Positions 63,596 to 64,000 of a DNA stretch of 64,000 nt are shown here, one piece after another. The stretch is from the NCBI RefSeq assembly GCF_001648355.1, contig NZ_LXSL01000011.1, forward strand, positions 155,677 to 219,676, written 5' to 3'. The notes under the pieces were generated by a model. That model saw nothing but the letters and a program-made list of their open reading frames with translations. It was not told the DNA's origin and made no database searches. The stretch comes from Eikenella longinqua. Lineage in GTDB: Bacteria; Pseudomonadota; Gammaproteobacteria; Burkholderiales; Neisseriaceae. Position 1 is the stretch's first letter, and every line of letters starts with the position of its first letter. The position numbers were made by a program, and so were the translations under genes.

Positions 63596-63818
63596 CGCCG
63601 GCCTCCGTTTGCAAAAAGCCGAAGGCTACCTGAAAAAGGTTCGGCGGCATAGCCGAAGGGCTCAACCCGGCAAACCCGCCCAGCCCGTTTTCAGGTAGCC
63701 CCACGCACAAAGCAGGCTACCTGAAAAATAAGCAAAACGAATTCCCGCAAAGCCACAATGCGCCACCCCTTTGCCTTTCATGGCGCCGAAACATTTTCAG
63801 GTAGCCCCGCGCCAAAAC

Positions 63819-63925
63819 TAGAGTGGATTAAATTTCAATCAGGACAAGGCGACGAAGCCGCAGACAGTACAGGCAGTACGGCAAGGCGAGACAACGCAGT
63901 CCTGGTTTAAAGTTAATCCACTGTA
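63819..63925 (+). mobile_element. Correia-type repeat element (short form)
   Basis: 107 bp with terminal inverted repeats TAGAGTGGATTAA and TTAATCCACTGTA. The interior reads CAGGACAAGGCGACGAAGCC, GCAGACAGTACAG and GGCAAGGCGAGACAACGC, which is the internally deleted Correia element of Neisseria. Full-length forms are about 150 bp. These elements can carry promoters and RNase III sites. It lies 65 bp before the last gene start. Confidence 0.85.
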
Positions 63926-63990
63926 GACAAGCCCCCGCCTTCTGGCACACAATCCCAGCCTTCAACCATCTTGCCAAACAAAGGAGCATC

Positions 63991-64000
63991 ATGAGCCAGA
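63991..64000 (+). CDS. Start of a gene cut by the window end
   Basis: ATGAGCCAG follows AAGGAG at 63980-63985 and encodes Met-Ser-Gln. Only three codons are visible, so the product is unknown. The 63596-63990 gap otherwise holds uptake sequences and the Correia-type element. Confidence 0.6.

Overview
The window reads as chromosome of a Neisseriaceae bacterium, most likely Eikenella. The 12-mer AGGCTACCTGAA, which is the Eikenella dialect of the Neisseriaceae DNA uptake sequence (eikDUS), recurs many dozens of times on both strands. It occurs singly, inside genes, and as inverted pairs behind genes. Gene content agrees: a dnaB-linked minor pilin cluster, pheS-drg-pheT, a GNA33-like MltA, and a Correia-type element. 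Most of the sequence is GC-rich. Clear AT-rich stretches coincide with pilin genes, restriction genes and glycosyltransferases.

Layout. 1-1919: tonB (5' end missing)-exbB-exbD. 2274-5903: ileS and an unknown gene, then tRNA-Lys(CTT). 6194-8333 (minus): dapF, a DUF484 gene and a membrane protein. 8659-11127: lgt, a D-2-hydroxyacid dehydrogenase and a small membrane protein. 11376-12539 (minus): purK. 12928-17326: kdsA, membrane proteins, ung, rhlE. 17626-22368: dnaB and five minor pilin genes. 22444-27800 (minus): pheS, a truncated dam, a DpnI/Drg-type endonuclease, a DpnD/PcfM-like gene, pheT. 28000-32715 (minus): holC, trxB, recN, ftsY. 32837-37069 (minus): five genes with a roadblock protein, a small GTPase, a receiver-like protein and a FimV-like TPR protein. 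37305-38597 (minus): mltA. 38860-47198: mutS, a lipoprotein, an lldD-type dehydrogenase, a secreted protein, hpt, pta. 47620-49683: glyS. 49708-56481: AT-rich glycan locus with a GT9-like enzyme, three tandem paralogues, a decayed IS1016-like element, a GT2 enzyme and a capsule-type transferase. 56515-60937: rfbB, rfbA, rfbC, rfbD with two small secreted proteins between them. 61066-63595 (minus): tyrA, psd and a membrane protein. 63819-63925: a Correia-like element. 63991: first codons of another gene.

How it works together. kdsA, the glycan genes and the dTDP-rhamnose genes point to lipopolysaccharide or another surface polysaccharide. The minor pilins, abundant uptake sequences, mutS, recN and ung belong to a naturally transformable cell. 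Several aminoacyl-tRNA synthetase genes (ileS, pheT, glyS) carry uptake sequences of other Neisseriaceae dialects, which suggests they were replaced by transformation from relatives.

Most interesting points: the dam/drg/DpnD-like cassette inside pheS-pheT; the roadblock-GTPase-FimV-like operon; a nearly perfect 68-bp inverted repeat bracketing hpt; and a family of DUS-bracketed intergenic hairpin repeats, one pair of which shows a compensatory stem change. No similarity search could be run, so family names rest on recognised motifs and gene order.
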